From assembly GCA_950097015.1 (NCBI GenBank), contig CATNEN010000034.1, forward strand, positions 1,626,501 to 1,690,500: a stretch of DNA of 64,000 nucleotides. Direction: 5' to 3'. The DNA is from Macrostomum hystrix (Eukaryota > Platyhelminthes > Macrostomidae). Both the position numbers and the translations under genes were made by a program. Every line of letters begins with the position of its first letter. Position 1 is the first letter of the stretch. Shown here in pieces: positions 15,001 through 27,789 of this stretch. The notes beneath the pieces were generated by a model that was not told the origin of the DNA, ran no database searches, and saw only the letters and a program-made list of their open reading frames with translations.

Positions 15001-18000
15001 AGTCAAAGCCATGTCCTGGTGTTGTACACTGAGGCTGGCTCCTTCAGAAGAGGCTGCGATTCCGACGCGACTGTCACCTCTGCTGGCAGTGATGCTAGCT
15101 CCATGCTGATTTCCTGAGGCAGTCAAAGCCATGTCCTGGTGTTGTACACTGAGGCTGGCTCCTTCAGAAGAGGCTGCGATTCCGACGCGACTGTCACCTC
15201 TGCTGGCAGTGATGCTAGCTCCATGCTGATTTCCTGAGGCAGTCAAAGCCATGTCCTGGTGTTGTACACTGAGGCTGGCTCCTTCAGAAGAGGCTGCGAT
15301 TCCGACGCGACTGTCACCTCTGCTGGCAGTGATGCTAGCTCCATGCTGATTTCCTGAGGCAGTCAAAGCCATGTCCTGGTGTTGTACACTGAGGCTGGCT
15401 CCTTCAGAAGAGGCTGCGATTCCGACGCGACTGTCACCTCTGCTGGCAGTGATGCTAGCTCCATGCTGATTTCCTGAGGCAGTCAAAGCCATGTCCTGGT
15501 GTTGTACACTGAGGCTGGCTCCTTCAGAAGAGGCTGCGATTCCGACGCGACTGTCACCTTTGCCGGCAGTGATGCTAGCTCCATGCTGATTTCCTGAGGC
15601 AGTCAAAGCCATGTCCTGGTGTTGTACACTGAGGCTGGCTCCTTCAGAAGAGGCTGCGATTCCGACGCGACTGTCACCTTTGCTGGCAGTGATGCTAGCT
15701 CCATGCTGATTTCCTGAGGCAGTCAAAGCCATGTCCTGGTGTTGTACACTGAGGCTGGCTCCTTCAGAAGAGGCTCCGATTCCGACGCGACTGTCACCTC
15801 TGCTGGCAGTGATGCTAGCTCCATGCTGATTTCCTGAGGCAGTCAAAGCCATGTCCTGGTGTTGTACACTGAGGCTGGCTCCTTCAGAAGAGGCTGCGAT
15901 TCCGACGCGACTGTCACCTCTGCTGGCAGTGATGCTAGCTCCATGCTGATTTCCTGAGGCAGTCAAAGCCATGTCCTGGTGTTGTACACTGAGGCTGGCT
16001 CCTTCAGAAGAGGCTGCGATTCCGACGCGACTGTCACCTTTGCTGGCAGTGATGCTAGCTCCATGCTGATTTCCTGAGGCAGTCAAAGCCATGTCCTGGT
16101 GTTGTACACTGAGGCTGGCTCCTTCAGAAGAGGCTGCGATTCCGACGCGACTGTCACCTCTGCTGGCAGTGATGCTAGCTCCATGCTGATTTCCTGAGGC
16201 AGTCAAAGCCATGTCCTGGTGTTGTACACTGAGGCTGGCTCCTTCAGAAGAGGCTGCGATTCCGACGCGACTGTCACCTTTGCTGGCAGTGATGCTAGCT
16301 CCATGCTGATTTCCTGAGGCAGTCAAAGCCATGTCCTGGTGTTGTACACTGAGGCTGGCTCCTTCAGAAGAGGCTGCGATTCCGACGCGACTGTCACCTC
16401 TGCTGGCAGTGATGCTAGCTCCATGCTGATTTCCTGAGGCAGTCAAAGCCATGTCCTGGTGTTGTACACTGAGGCTGGCTCCTTCAGAAGAGGCTGCGAT
16501 TCCGACGCGACTGTCACCTTTGCTGGCAGTGATGCTAGCTCCATGCTGATTTCCTGAGGCAGTCAAAGCCATGTCCTGGTGTTGTACACTGAGGCTGGCT
16601 CCTTCAGAAGAGGCTGCGATTCCGACGCGACTGTCACCTCTGCTGGCAGTGATGCTAGCTCCATGCTGATTTCCTGAGGCAGTCAAAGCCATGTCCTGGT
16701 GTTGTACACTGAGGCTGGCTCCTTCAGAAGAGGCTGCGATTCCGACGCGACTGTCACCTTTGCTGGCAGTGATGCTAGCTCCATGCTGATTTCCTGAGGC
16801 AGTCAAAGCCATGTCCTGGTGTTGTACACTGAGGCTGGCTCCTTCAGAAGAGGCTGCGATTCCGACGCAACTGTCACCTTTGCTGGCAGTGATGCTAGCG
16901 CCATGCTGATTTCCTGAGGCAGTCAAAGCCATGTCCTGGTGTTGTACACTGAGGCTGGCTCCTTCAGAAGAGGCTGCGATTCCGACGCAACTGTCACCTC
17001 TGCTGGCAGTGATGCTAGCTCCATGCTGATTTCCTGAGGCAGTCAAAGCCATGTCCTGGTGTTGAACACGGAGGCTGGCTCCTTCAGAAGAGGCTGCGAT
17101 TCCGACGCGACTGTCACCTTTGCTGGCAGTGATGCTAGCTCCATGCTGATTTCCTGAGGCAGTCAAAGCCATGTCCTGGTGTTGTACACTGAGGCTGGCT
17201 CCTTCAGAAGAGGCTGCGATTCCGACGCGACTGTCACCTCTGCTGGCAGTGATGCTAGCTCCATGCTGATTTCCTGAGGCAGTCAAAGCCATGTCCTGGT
17301 GTTGTACACTGAGGCTGGCTCCTTCAGAAGAGGCTGCGATTCCGACGCGACTGTCACCTTTGCTGGCAGTGATGCTAGCTCCATGCTGATTTCCTGAGGC
17401 AGTCAAAGCCATGTCCTGGTGTTGTACACTGAGGCTGGCTCCTTCAGAAGAGGCTGCGATTCCGACGCAACTGTCACCTTTGCTGGCAGTGATGCTAGCG
17501 CCATGCTGATTTCCTGAGGCAGTCAAAGCCATGTCCTGGTGTTGTACACTGAGGCTGGCTCCTTCAGAAGAGGCTGCGATTCCGACGCAACTGTCACCTC
17601 TGCTGGCAGTGATGCTAGCTCCATGCTGATTTCCTGAGGCAGTCAAAGCCATGTCCTGGTGTTGAACACGGAGGCTGGCTCCTTCAGAAGAGGCTGCGAT
17701 TCCGACGCGACTGTCACCTTTGCTGGCAGTGATGCTAGCTCCATGCTGATTTCCTGAGGCAGTCAAAGCCATGTCCTGGTGTTGTACACTGAGGCTGGCT
17801 CCTTCAGAAGAGGCTGCGATTCCGACGCGACTGTCACCTTTGCTGGCAGTGATGCTAGCTCCATGCTGATTTCCTGAGGCAGTCAAAGCCATGTCCTGGT
17901 GTTGTACACTGAGGCTGGCTCCTTCAGAAGAGGCTGCGATTCCGACGCGACTGTCACCTCTGCTGGCAGTGATGCTAGCTCCATGCTGATTTCCTGAGGC

Positions 18001-21000
18001 AGTCAAAGCCATGTCCTGGTGTTGTACACTGAGGCTGGCTCCTTCAGAAGAGGCTGCGATTCCGACGCGACTGTCACCTCTGCTGGCAGTGATGCTAGCT
18101 CCATGCTGATTTCCTGAGGCAGTCAAAGCCATGTCCTGGTGTTGTACACTGAGGCTGGCTCCTTCAGAAGAGGCTGCGATTCCGACGCGACTGTCACCTT
18201 TGCTGGCAGTGATGCTAGCTCCATGCTGATTTCCTGAGGCAGTCAAAGCCATGTCCTGGTGTTGTACACTGAGGCTGGCTCCTTCAGAAGAGGCTGCGAT
18301 TCCGACGCGACTGTCACCTTTGCTGGCAGTGATGCTAGCTCCATGCTGATTTCCTGAGGCAGTCAAAGCCATGTCCTGGTGTTGTACACTGAGGCTGGCT
18401 CCTTCAGAAGAGGCTGCGATTCCGACGCGACTGTCACCTTTGCTGGCAGTGATGCTAGCTCCATGCTGATTTCCTGAGGCAGTCAAAGCCATGTCCTGGT
18501 GTTGTACACTGAGGCTGGCTCCTTCAGAAGAGGCTGCGATTCCGACGCAACTGTCACCTTTGCTGGCAGTGATGCTAGCGCCATGCTGATTTCCTGAGGC
18601 AGTCAAAGCCATGTCCTGGTGTTGTACACTGAGGCTGGCTCCTTCAGAAGAGGCTGCGATTCCGACGCAACTGTCACCTCTGCTGGCAGTGATGCTAGCT
18701 CCATGCTGATTTCCTGAGGCAGTCAAAGCCATGTCCTGGTGTTGAACACGGAGGCTGGCTCCTTCAGAAGAGGCTGCGATTCCGACGCGACTGTCACCTT
18801 TGCTGGCAGTGATGCTAGCTCCATGCTGATTTCCTGAGGCAGTCAAAGCCATGTCCTGGTGTTGTACACTGAGGCTGGCTCCTTCAGAAGAGGCTGCGAT
18901 TCCGACGCGACTGTCACCTCTGCTGGCAGTGATGCTAGCTCCATGCTGATTTCCTGAGGCAGTCAAAGCCATGTCCTGGTGTTGTACACTGAGGCTGGCT
19001 CCTTCAGAAGAGGCTGCGATTCCGACGCAACTGTCACCTTTGCTGGCAGTGATGCTAGCGCCATGCTGATTTCCTGAGGCAGTCAAAGCCATGTCCTGGT
19101 GTTGTACACTGAGGCTGGCTCCTTCAGAAGAGGCTGCGATTCCGACGCAACTGTCACCTCTGCTGGCAGTGATGCTAGCTCCATGCTGATTTCCTGAGGC
19201 AGTCAAAGCCATGTCCTGGTGTTGAACACGGAGGCTGGCTCCTTCAGAAGAGGCTGCGATTCCGACGCGACTGTCACCTTTGCTGGCAGTGATGCTAGCT
19301 CCATGCTGATTTCCTGAGGCAGTCAAAGCCATGTCCTGGTGTTGTACACTGAGGCTGGCTCCTTCAGAAGAGGCTGCGATTCCGACGCGACTGTCACCTT
19401 TGCTGGCAGTGATGCTAGCTCCATGCTGATTTCCTGAGGCAGTCAAAGCCATGTCCTGGTGTTGTACACTGAGGCTGGCTCCTTCAGAAGAGGCTGCGAT
19501 TCCGACGCGACTGTCACCTCTGCTGGCAGTGATGCTAGCTCCATGCTGATTTCCTGAGGCAGTCAAAGCCATGTCCTGGTGTTGTACACTGAGGCTGGCT
19601 CCTTCAGAAGAGGCTGCGATTCCGACGCGACTGTCACCTCTGCTGGCAGTGATGCTAGCTCCATGCTGATTTCCTGAGGCAGTCAAAGCCATGTCCTGGT
19701 GTTGTACACTGAGGCTGGCTCCTTCAGAAGAGGCTGCGATTCCGACGCGACTGTCACCTTTGCTGGCAGTGATGCTAGCTCCATGCTGATTTCCTGAGGC
19801 AGTCAAAGCCATGTCCTGGTGTTGTACACTGAGGCTGGCTCCTTCAGAAGAGGCTGCGATTCCGACGCGACTGTCACCTTTGCTGGCAGTGATGCTAGCT
19901 CCATGCTGATTTCCTGAGGCAGTCAAAGCCATGTCCTGGTGTTGTACACTGAGGCTGGCTCCTTCAGAAGAGGCTGCGATTCCGACGCGACTGTCACCTC
20001 TGCTGGCAGTGATGCTAGCTCCATGCTGATTTCCTGAGGCAGTCAAAGCCATGTCCTGGTGTTGTACACTGAGGCTGGCTCCTTCAGAAGAGGCTGCGAT
20101 TCCGACGCGACTGTCACCTTTGCTGGCAGTGATGCTAGCTCCATGCTGATTTCCTGAGGCAGTCAAAGCCATGTCCTGGTGTTGTACACTGAGGCTGGCT
20201 CCTTCAGAAGAGGCTGCGATTCCGACGCGACTGTCACCTTTGCTGGCAGTGATGCTAGCGCCATGCTGATTTCCTGAGGCAGTCAAAGCCATGTCCTGGT
20301 GTTGTACACTGAGGCTGGCTCCTTCAGAAGAGGCTGCGATTCCGACGCAACTGTCACCTCTGCTGGCAGTGATGCTAGCTCCATGCTGATTTCCTGAGGC
20401 AGTCAAAGCCATGTCCTGGTGTTGAACACGGAGGCTGGCTCCTTCAGAAGAGGCTGCGATTCCGACGCGACTGTCACCTTTGCTGGCAGTGATGCTAGCT
20501 CCATGCTGATTTCCTGAGGCAGTCAAAGCCATGTCCTGGTGTTGTACACTGAGGCTGGCTCCTTCAGAAGAGGCTGCGATTCCGACGCGACTGTCACCTC
20601 TGCTGGCAGTGATGCTAGCTCCATGCTGATTTCCTGAGGCAGTCAAAGCCATGTCCTGGTGTTGTACACTGAGGCTGGCTCCTTCAGAAGAGGCTGCGAT
20701 TCCGACGCAACTGTCACCTCTGCTGGCAGTGATGCTAGCTCCATGCTGATTTCCTGAGGCAGTCAAAGCCATGTCCTGGTGTTGTACACTGAGGCTGGCT
20801 CCTTCAGAAGAGGCTGCGATTCCGACGCGACTGTCACCTCTGCTGGCAGTGATGCTAGCTCCATGCTGATTTCCTGAGGCAGTCAAAGCCATGTCCTGGT
20901 GTTGTACACTGAGGCTGGCTCCTTCAGAAGAGGCTGCGATTCCGACGCGACTGTCACCTCTGCTGGCAGTGATGCTAGCTCCATGCTGATTTCCTGAGGC

Positions 21001-24000
21001 AGTCAAAGCCATGTCCTGGTGTTGTACACTGAGGCTGGCTCCTTCAGAAGAGGCTGCGATTCCGACGCGACTGTCACCTCTGCTGGCAGTGATGCTAGCT
21101 CCATGCTGATTTCCTGAGGCAGTCAAAGCCATGTCCTGGTGTTGTACACTGAGGCTGGCTCCTTCAGAAGAGGCTGCGATTCCGACGCGACTGTCACCTT
21201 TGCCGGCAGTGATGCTAGCTCCATGCTGATTTCCTGAGGCAGTCAAAGCCATGTCCTGGTGTTGTACACTGAGGCTGGCTCCTTCAGAAGAGGCTGCGAT
21301 TCCGACGCGACTGTCACCTCTGCTGGCAGTGATGCTAGCTCCATGCTGATTTCCTGAGGCAGTCAAAGCCATGTCCTGGTGTTGTACACTGAGGCTGGCT
21401 CCTTCAGAAGAGGCTGCGATTCCGACGCGACTGTCACCTCTGCTGGCAGTGATGCTAGCTCCATGCTGATTTCCTGAGGCAGTCAAAGCCATGTCCTGGT
21501 GTTGTACACTGAGGCTGGCTCCTTCAGAAGAGGCTGCGATTCCGACGCGACTGTCACCTTTGCTGGCAGTGATGCTAGCTCCATGCTGATTTCCTGAGGC
21601 AGTCAAAGCCATGTCCTGGTGTTGTACACTGAGGCTGGCTCCTTCAGAAGAGGCTGCGATTCCGACGCGACTGTCACCTTTGCTGGCAGTGATGCTAGCT
21701 CCATGCTGATTTCCTGAGGCAGTCAAAGCCATGTCCTGGTGTTGTACACTGAGGCTGGCTCCTTCAGAAGAGGCTGCGATTCCGACGCGACTGTCACCTC
21801 TGCTGGCAGTGATGCTAGCTCCATGCTGATTTCCTGAGGCAGTCAAAGCCATGTCCTGGTGTTGTACACTGAGGCTGGCTCCTTCAGAAGAGGCTGCGAT
21901 TCCGACGCAACTGTCACCTCTGCTGGCAGTGAGGCTAGCTCCATGCTGATTTCCTGAGGTAGTCAAAGCCATGTCCTGGTGTTGTACACTGAGGCTGGCT
22001 CCTTCAGAAGAGGCTGCGATTCCGACGCGACTGTCACCTTTGCTGGCAGTGATGCTAGCTCCATGCTGATTTCCTGAGGCAGTCAAAGCCATGTCCTGGT
22101 GTTGTACACTGAGGCTGGCTCCTTCAGAAGAGGCTGCGATTCCGACGCAACTGTCACCTTTGCTGGCAGTGAGTCTAGCGCCATGCTGATTTCCTGAGGC
22201 AGTCAAAGCCATGTCCTGGTGTTGTACACTGAGGCTGGCTCCTTCAGAAGAGGCTGCGATTCCGACGCGACTGTCACCTCTGCTGGCAGTGATGCTAGCT
22301 CCATGCTGATTTCCTGAGGCAGTCAAAGCCATGTCCTGGTGTTGTACACTGAGGCTGGCTCCTTCAGAAGAGGCTGCGATTCCGACGCGACTGTCACCTC
22401 TGCTGGCAGTGATGCTAGCTCCATGCTGATTTCCTGAGGCAGTCAAAGCCATGTCCTGGTGTTGTACACTGAGGCTGGCTCCTTCAGAAGAGGCTGCGAT
22501 TCCGACGCGACTGTCACCTCTGCTGGCAGTGATGCTAGCTCCATGCTGATTTCCTGAGGCAGTCAAAGCCATGTCCTGGTGTTGTACACTGAGGCTGGCT
22601 CCTTCAGAAGAGGCTGCGATTCCGACGCGACTGTCACCTTTGCCGGCAGTGATGCTAGCTCCATGCTGATTTCCTGAGGCAGTCAAAGCCATGTCCTGGT
22701 GTTGTACACTGAGGCTGGCTCCTTCAGAAGAGGCTGCGATTCCGACGCGACTGTCACCTCTGCTGGCAGTGATGCTAGCTCCATGCTGATTTCCTGAGGC
22801 AGTCAAAGCCATGTCCTGGTGTTGTACACTGAGGCTGGCTCCTTCAGAAGAGGCTGCGATTCCGACGCGACTGTCACCTCTGCTGGCAGTGATGCTAGCT
22901 CCATGCTGATTTCCTGAGGCAGTCAAAGCCATGTCCTGGTGTTGTACACTGAGGCTGGCTCCTTCAGAAGAGGCTGCGATTCCGACGCGACTGTCACCTT
23001 TGCTGGCAGTGATGCTAGCTCCATGCTGATTTCCTGAGGCAGTCAAAGCCATGTCCTGGTGTTGTACACTGAGGCTGGCTCCTTCAGAAGAGGCTGCGAT
23101 TCCGACGCGACTGTCACCTTTGCTGGCAGTGATGCTAGCTCCATGCTGATTTCCTGAGGCAGTCAAAGCCATGTCCTGGTGTTGTACACTGAGGCTGGCT
23201 CCTTCAGAAGAGGCTGCGATTCCGACGCGACTGTCACCTCTGCTGGCAGTGATGCTAGCTCCATGCTGATTTCCTGAGGCAGTCAAAGCCATGTCCTGGT
23301 GTTGTACACTGAGGCTGGCTCCTTCAGAAGAGGCTGCGATTCCGACGCAACTGTCACCTCTGCTGGCAGTGAGGCTAGCTCCATGCTGATTTCCTGAGGT
23401 AGTCAAAGCCATGTCCTGGTGTTGTACACTGAGGCTGGCTCCTTCAGAAGAGGCTGCGATTCCGACGCGACTGTCACCTTTGCTGGCAGTGATGCTAGCT
23501 CCATGCTGATTTCCTGAGGCAGTCAAAGCCATGTCCTGGTGTTGTACACTGAGGCTGGCTCCTTCAGAAGAGGCTGCGATTCCGACGCAACTGTCACCTT
23601 TGCTGGCAGTGAGTCTAGCGCCATGCTGATTTCCTGAGGCAGTCAAAGCCATGTCCTGGTGTTGTACACTGAGGCTGGCTCCTTCAGAAGAGGCTGCGAT
23701 TCCGACGCAACTGTCACCTCTGCTGGCAGTGATGCTAGCTCCATGCTGATTTCCTGAGGCAGTCAAAGCCATGTCCTGGTGTTGTACACTGAGGCTGGCT
23801 CCTTCAGAAGAGGCTGCGATTCCGACGCGACTGTCACCTTTGCTGGCAGTGATGCTAGCTCCATGCTGATTTCCTGAGGCAGTCAAAGCCATGTCCTGGT
23901 GTTGTACACTGAGGCTGGCTCCTTCAGAAGAGGCTGCGATTCCGACGCGACTGTCACCTTTGCTGGCAGTGATGCTAGCTCCATGCTGATTTCCTGAGGC

Positions 24001-27000
24001 AGTCAAAGCCATGTCCTGGTGTTGTACACTGAGGCTGGCTCCTTCAGAAGAGGCTGCGATTCCGACGCGACTGTCACCTCTGCTGGCAGTGATGCTAGCT
24101 CCATGCTGATTTCCTGAGGCAGTCAAAGCCATGTCCTGGTGTTGTACACTGAGGCTGGCTCCTTCAGAAGAGGCTGCGATTCCGACGCAACTGTCACCTC
24201 TGCTGGCAGTGATGCTAGCTCCATGCTGATTTCCTGAGGCAGTCAAAGCCATGTCCTGGTGTTGTACACTGAGGCTGGCTCCTTCAGAAGAGGCTGCGAT
24301 TCCGACGCGACTGTCACCTCTGCTGGCAGTGATGCTAGCTCCATGCTGATTTCCTGAGGCAGTCAAAGCCATGTCCTGGTGTTGTACACTGAGGCTGGCT
24401 CCTTCAGAAGAGGCTGCGATTCCGACGCGACTGTCACCTCTGCTGGCAGTGATGCTAGCTCCATGCTGATTTCCTGAGGCAGTCAAAGCCATGTCCTGGT
24501 GTTGTACACTGAGGCTGGCTCCTTCAGAAGAGGCTGCGATTCCGACGCGACTGTCACCTTTGCCGGCAGTGATGCTAGCTCCATGCTGATTTCCTGAGGC
24601 AGTCAAAGCCATGTCCTGGTGTTGTACACTGAGGCTGGCTCCTTCAGAAGAGGCTGCGATTCCGACGCGACTGTCACCTCTGCTGGCAGTGATGCTAGCT
24701 CCATGCTGATTTCCTGAGGCAGTCAAAGCCATGTCCTGGTGTTGTACACTGAGGCTGGCTCCTTCAGAAGAGGCTGCGATTCCGACGCGACTGTCACCTC
24801 TGCTGGCAGTGATGCTAGCTCCATGCTGATTTCCTGAGGCAGTCAAAGCCATGTCCTGGTGTTGTACACTGAGGCTGGCTCCTTCAGAAGAGGCTGCGAT
24901 TCCGACGCGACTGTCACCTTTGCTGGCAGTGATGCTAGCTCCATGCTGATTTCCTGAGGCAGTCAAAGCCATGTCCTGGTGTTGTACACTGAGGCTGGCT
25001 CCTTCAGAAGAGGCTGCGATTCCGACGCGACTGTCACCTTTGCTGGCAGTGATGCTAGCTCCATGCTGATTTCCTGAGGCAGTCAAAGCCATGTCCTGGT
25101 GTTGTACACTGAGGCTGGCTCCTTCAGAAGAGGCTGCGATTCCGACGCGACTGTCACCTCTGCTGGCAGTGATGCTAGCTCCATGCTGATTTCCTGAGGC
25201 AGTCAAAGCCATGTCCTGGTGTTGTACACTGAGGCTGGCTCCTTCAGAAGAGGCTGCGATTCCGACGCGACTGTCACCTTTGCCGGCAGTGATGCTAGCT
25301 CCATGCTGATTTCCTGAGGCAGTCAAAGCCATGTCCTGGTGTTGTACACTGAGGCTGGCTCCTTCAGAAGAGGCTGCGATTCCGACGCGACTGTCACCTC
25401 TGCTGGGAGTGATGCTAGCTCCATGCTGATTTCCTGAGGCAGTCAAAGCCATGTCCTGGTGTTGTACACTGAGGCTGGCTCCTTCAGAAGAGGCTGCGAT
25501 TCCGACGCGACTGTCACCTCTGCTGGCAGTGATGCTAGCTCCATGCTGATTTCCTGAGGCAGTCAAAGCCATGTCCTGGTGTTGTACACTGAGGCTGGCT
25601 CCTTCAGAAGAGGCTGCGATTCCGACGCGACTGTCACCTTTGCTGGCAGTGATGCTAGCTCCATGCTGATTTCCTGAGGCAGTCAAAGCCATGTCCTGGT
25701 GTTGTACACTGAGGCTGGCTCCTTCAGAAGAGGCTGCGATTCCGACGCGACTGTCACCTTTGCTGGCAGTGATGCTAGCTCCATGCTGATTTCCTGAGGC
25801 AGTCAAAGCCATGTCCTGGTGTTGTACACTGAGGCTGGCTCCTTCAGAAGAGGCTGCGATTCCGACGCGACTGTCACCTCTGCTGGCAGTGATGCTAGCT
25901 CCATGCTGATTTCCTGAGGCAGTCAAAGCCATGTCCTGGTGTTGTACACTGAGGCTGGCTCCTTCAGAAGAGGCTGCGATTCCGACGCGACTGTCACCTC
26001 TGCTGGCAGTGATGCTAGCTCCATGCTGATTTCCTGAGGCAGTCAAAGCCATGTCCTGGTGTTGTACACTGAGGCTGGCTCCTTCAGAAGAGGCTGCGAT
26101 TCCGACGCGACTGTCACCTCTGCTGGCAGTGATGCTAGCTCCATGCTGATTTCCTGAGGCAGTCAAAGCCATGTCCTGGTGTTGTACACTGAGGCTGGCT
26201 CCTTCAGAAGAGGCTGCGATTCCGACGCGACTGTCACCTTTGCTGGCAGTGATGCTAGCTCCATGCTGATTTCCTGAGGCAGTCAAAGCCATGTCCTGGT
26301 GTTGTACACTGAGGCTGGCTCCTTCAGAAGAGGCTGCGATTCCGACGCGACTGTCACCTCTGCTGGCAGTGATGCTAGCTCCATGCTGATTTCCTGAGGC
26401 AGTCAAAGCCATGTCCTGGTGTTGTACACTGAGGCTGGCTCCTTCAGAAGAGGCTGCGATTCCGACGCAACTGTCACCTTTGCTGGCAGTGATGCTAGCT
26501 CCATGCTGATTTCCTGAGGCAGTCAAAGCCATGTCCTGGTGTTGTACACTGAGGCTGGCTCCTTCAGAAGAGGCTGCGATTCCGACGCGACTGTCACCTC
26601 TGCTGGCAGTGATGCTAGCTCCATGCTGATTTCCTGAGGCAGTCAAAGCCATGTCCTGGTGTTGTACACTGAGGCTGGCTCCTTCAGAAGAGGCTGCGAT
26701 TCCGACGCGACTGTCACCTCTGCTGGCAGTGATGCTAGCTCCATGCTGATTTCCTGAGGCAGTCAAAGCCATGTCCTGGTGTTGTACACTGAGGCTGGCT
26801 CCTTCAGAAGAGGCTGCGATTCCGACGCGACTGTCACCTTTGCTGGCAGTGATGCTAGCTCCATGCTGATTTCCTGAGGCAGTCAAAGCCATGTCCTGGT
26901 GTTGTACACTGAGGCTGGCTCCTTCAGAAAAGGCTGCCATTCCGACGCGACTGTCACCTTTGCTGGCAGTGATGCTAGCTCCATGCTGATTTCCTGAGGC

Positions 27001-27789
27001 AGTCAAAGCCATGTCCTGGTGTTGTACACTGAGGCTGGCTCCTTCAGAAGAGGCTGCGATTCCGACGCGACTGTCACCTTTGCTCGCAGTGATGCTAGCT
27101 CCATGCTGATTTCCTGAGGCAGTCAAAGCCATGTCCTGGTGTTGTACACTGAGGCTGGCTCCTTCAGAAGAGGCTGCGATTCCGACGCGACTGTCACCTC
27201 TGCTGGCAGTGATGCTAGCTCCATGCTGATTTCCTGAGGCAGTCAAAGCCATGTCCTGGTGTTGTACACTGAGGCTGGCTCCTTCAGAAGAGGCTGCGAT
27301 TCCGACGCGACTGTCACCTCTGCTGGCAGTGATGCTAGCTCCATGCTGATTTCCTGAGGCAGTCAAAGCCATGTCCTGGTGTTGTACACTGAGGCTGGCT
27401 CCTTCAGAAGAGGCTGCGATTCCGACGCGACTGTCACCTTTGCTGGCAGTGATGCTAGCTCCATGCTGATTTCCTGAGGCAGTCAAAGCCATGTCCTGGT
27501 GTTGTACACTGAGGCTGGCTCCTTCAGAAGAGGCTGCGATTCCGACGCGACTGTCACCTCTGCTGGCAGTGATGCTAGCTCCATGCTGATTTCCTGAGGC
27601 AGTCAAAGCCATGTCCTGGTGTTGTATACTGAGGCTGGCTCCTTCAGAAGAGGCTGCGATTCCGACGCGACTGTCACCTTTGCTGGCAGTGATGCTAGCT
27701 CCATGCTGATTTCCTGAGGCAGTCAAAGCCATGTCCTGGTGTTGTACACTGAGGCTGGCTCCTTCAGAAGAGGCTGCGATTCCGACGCG
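1..27789 (-). CDS. Continuation of the repeat-coding frame of the SecA-like giant, open to the window edge (partial)
   Basis: Upstream of the insertion at 27790/27791 (seen in coding direction), the 40-aa repeat frame is in register with the SecA-like gene. Below it, the same repeat frame resumes shifted by one base and stays open for about 9260 codons to position 1. I checked every variant class in the units, and none introduces a stop. The other minus-strand frame that the literal gene enters stops within the unit (TGA in the sequence for the GIAASSEG segment). If the insertion is a consensus error, the joined protein has at least 11,694 residues, with about 238 repeats. If it is real, this stretch is a non-translated tail or needs frameshifting. 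No start signal for an independent gene was found. Confidence 0.6.
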
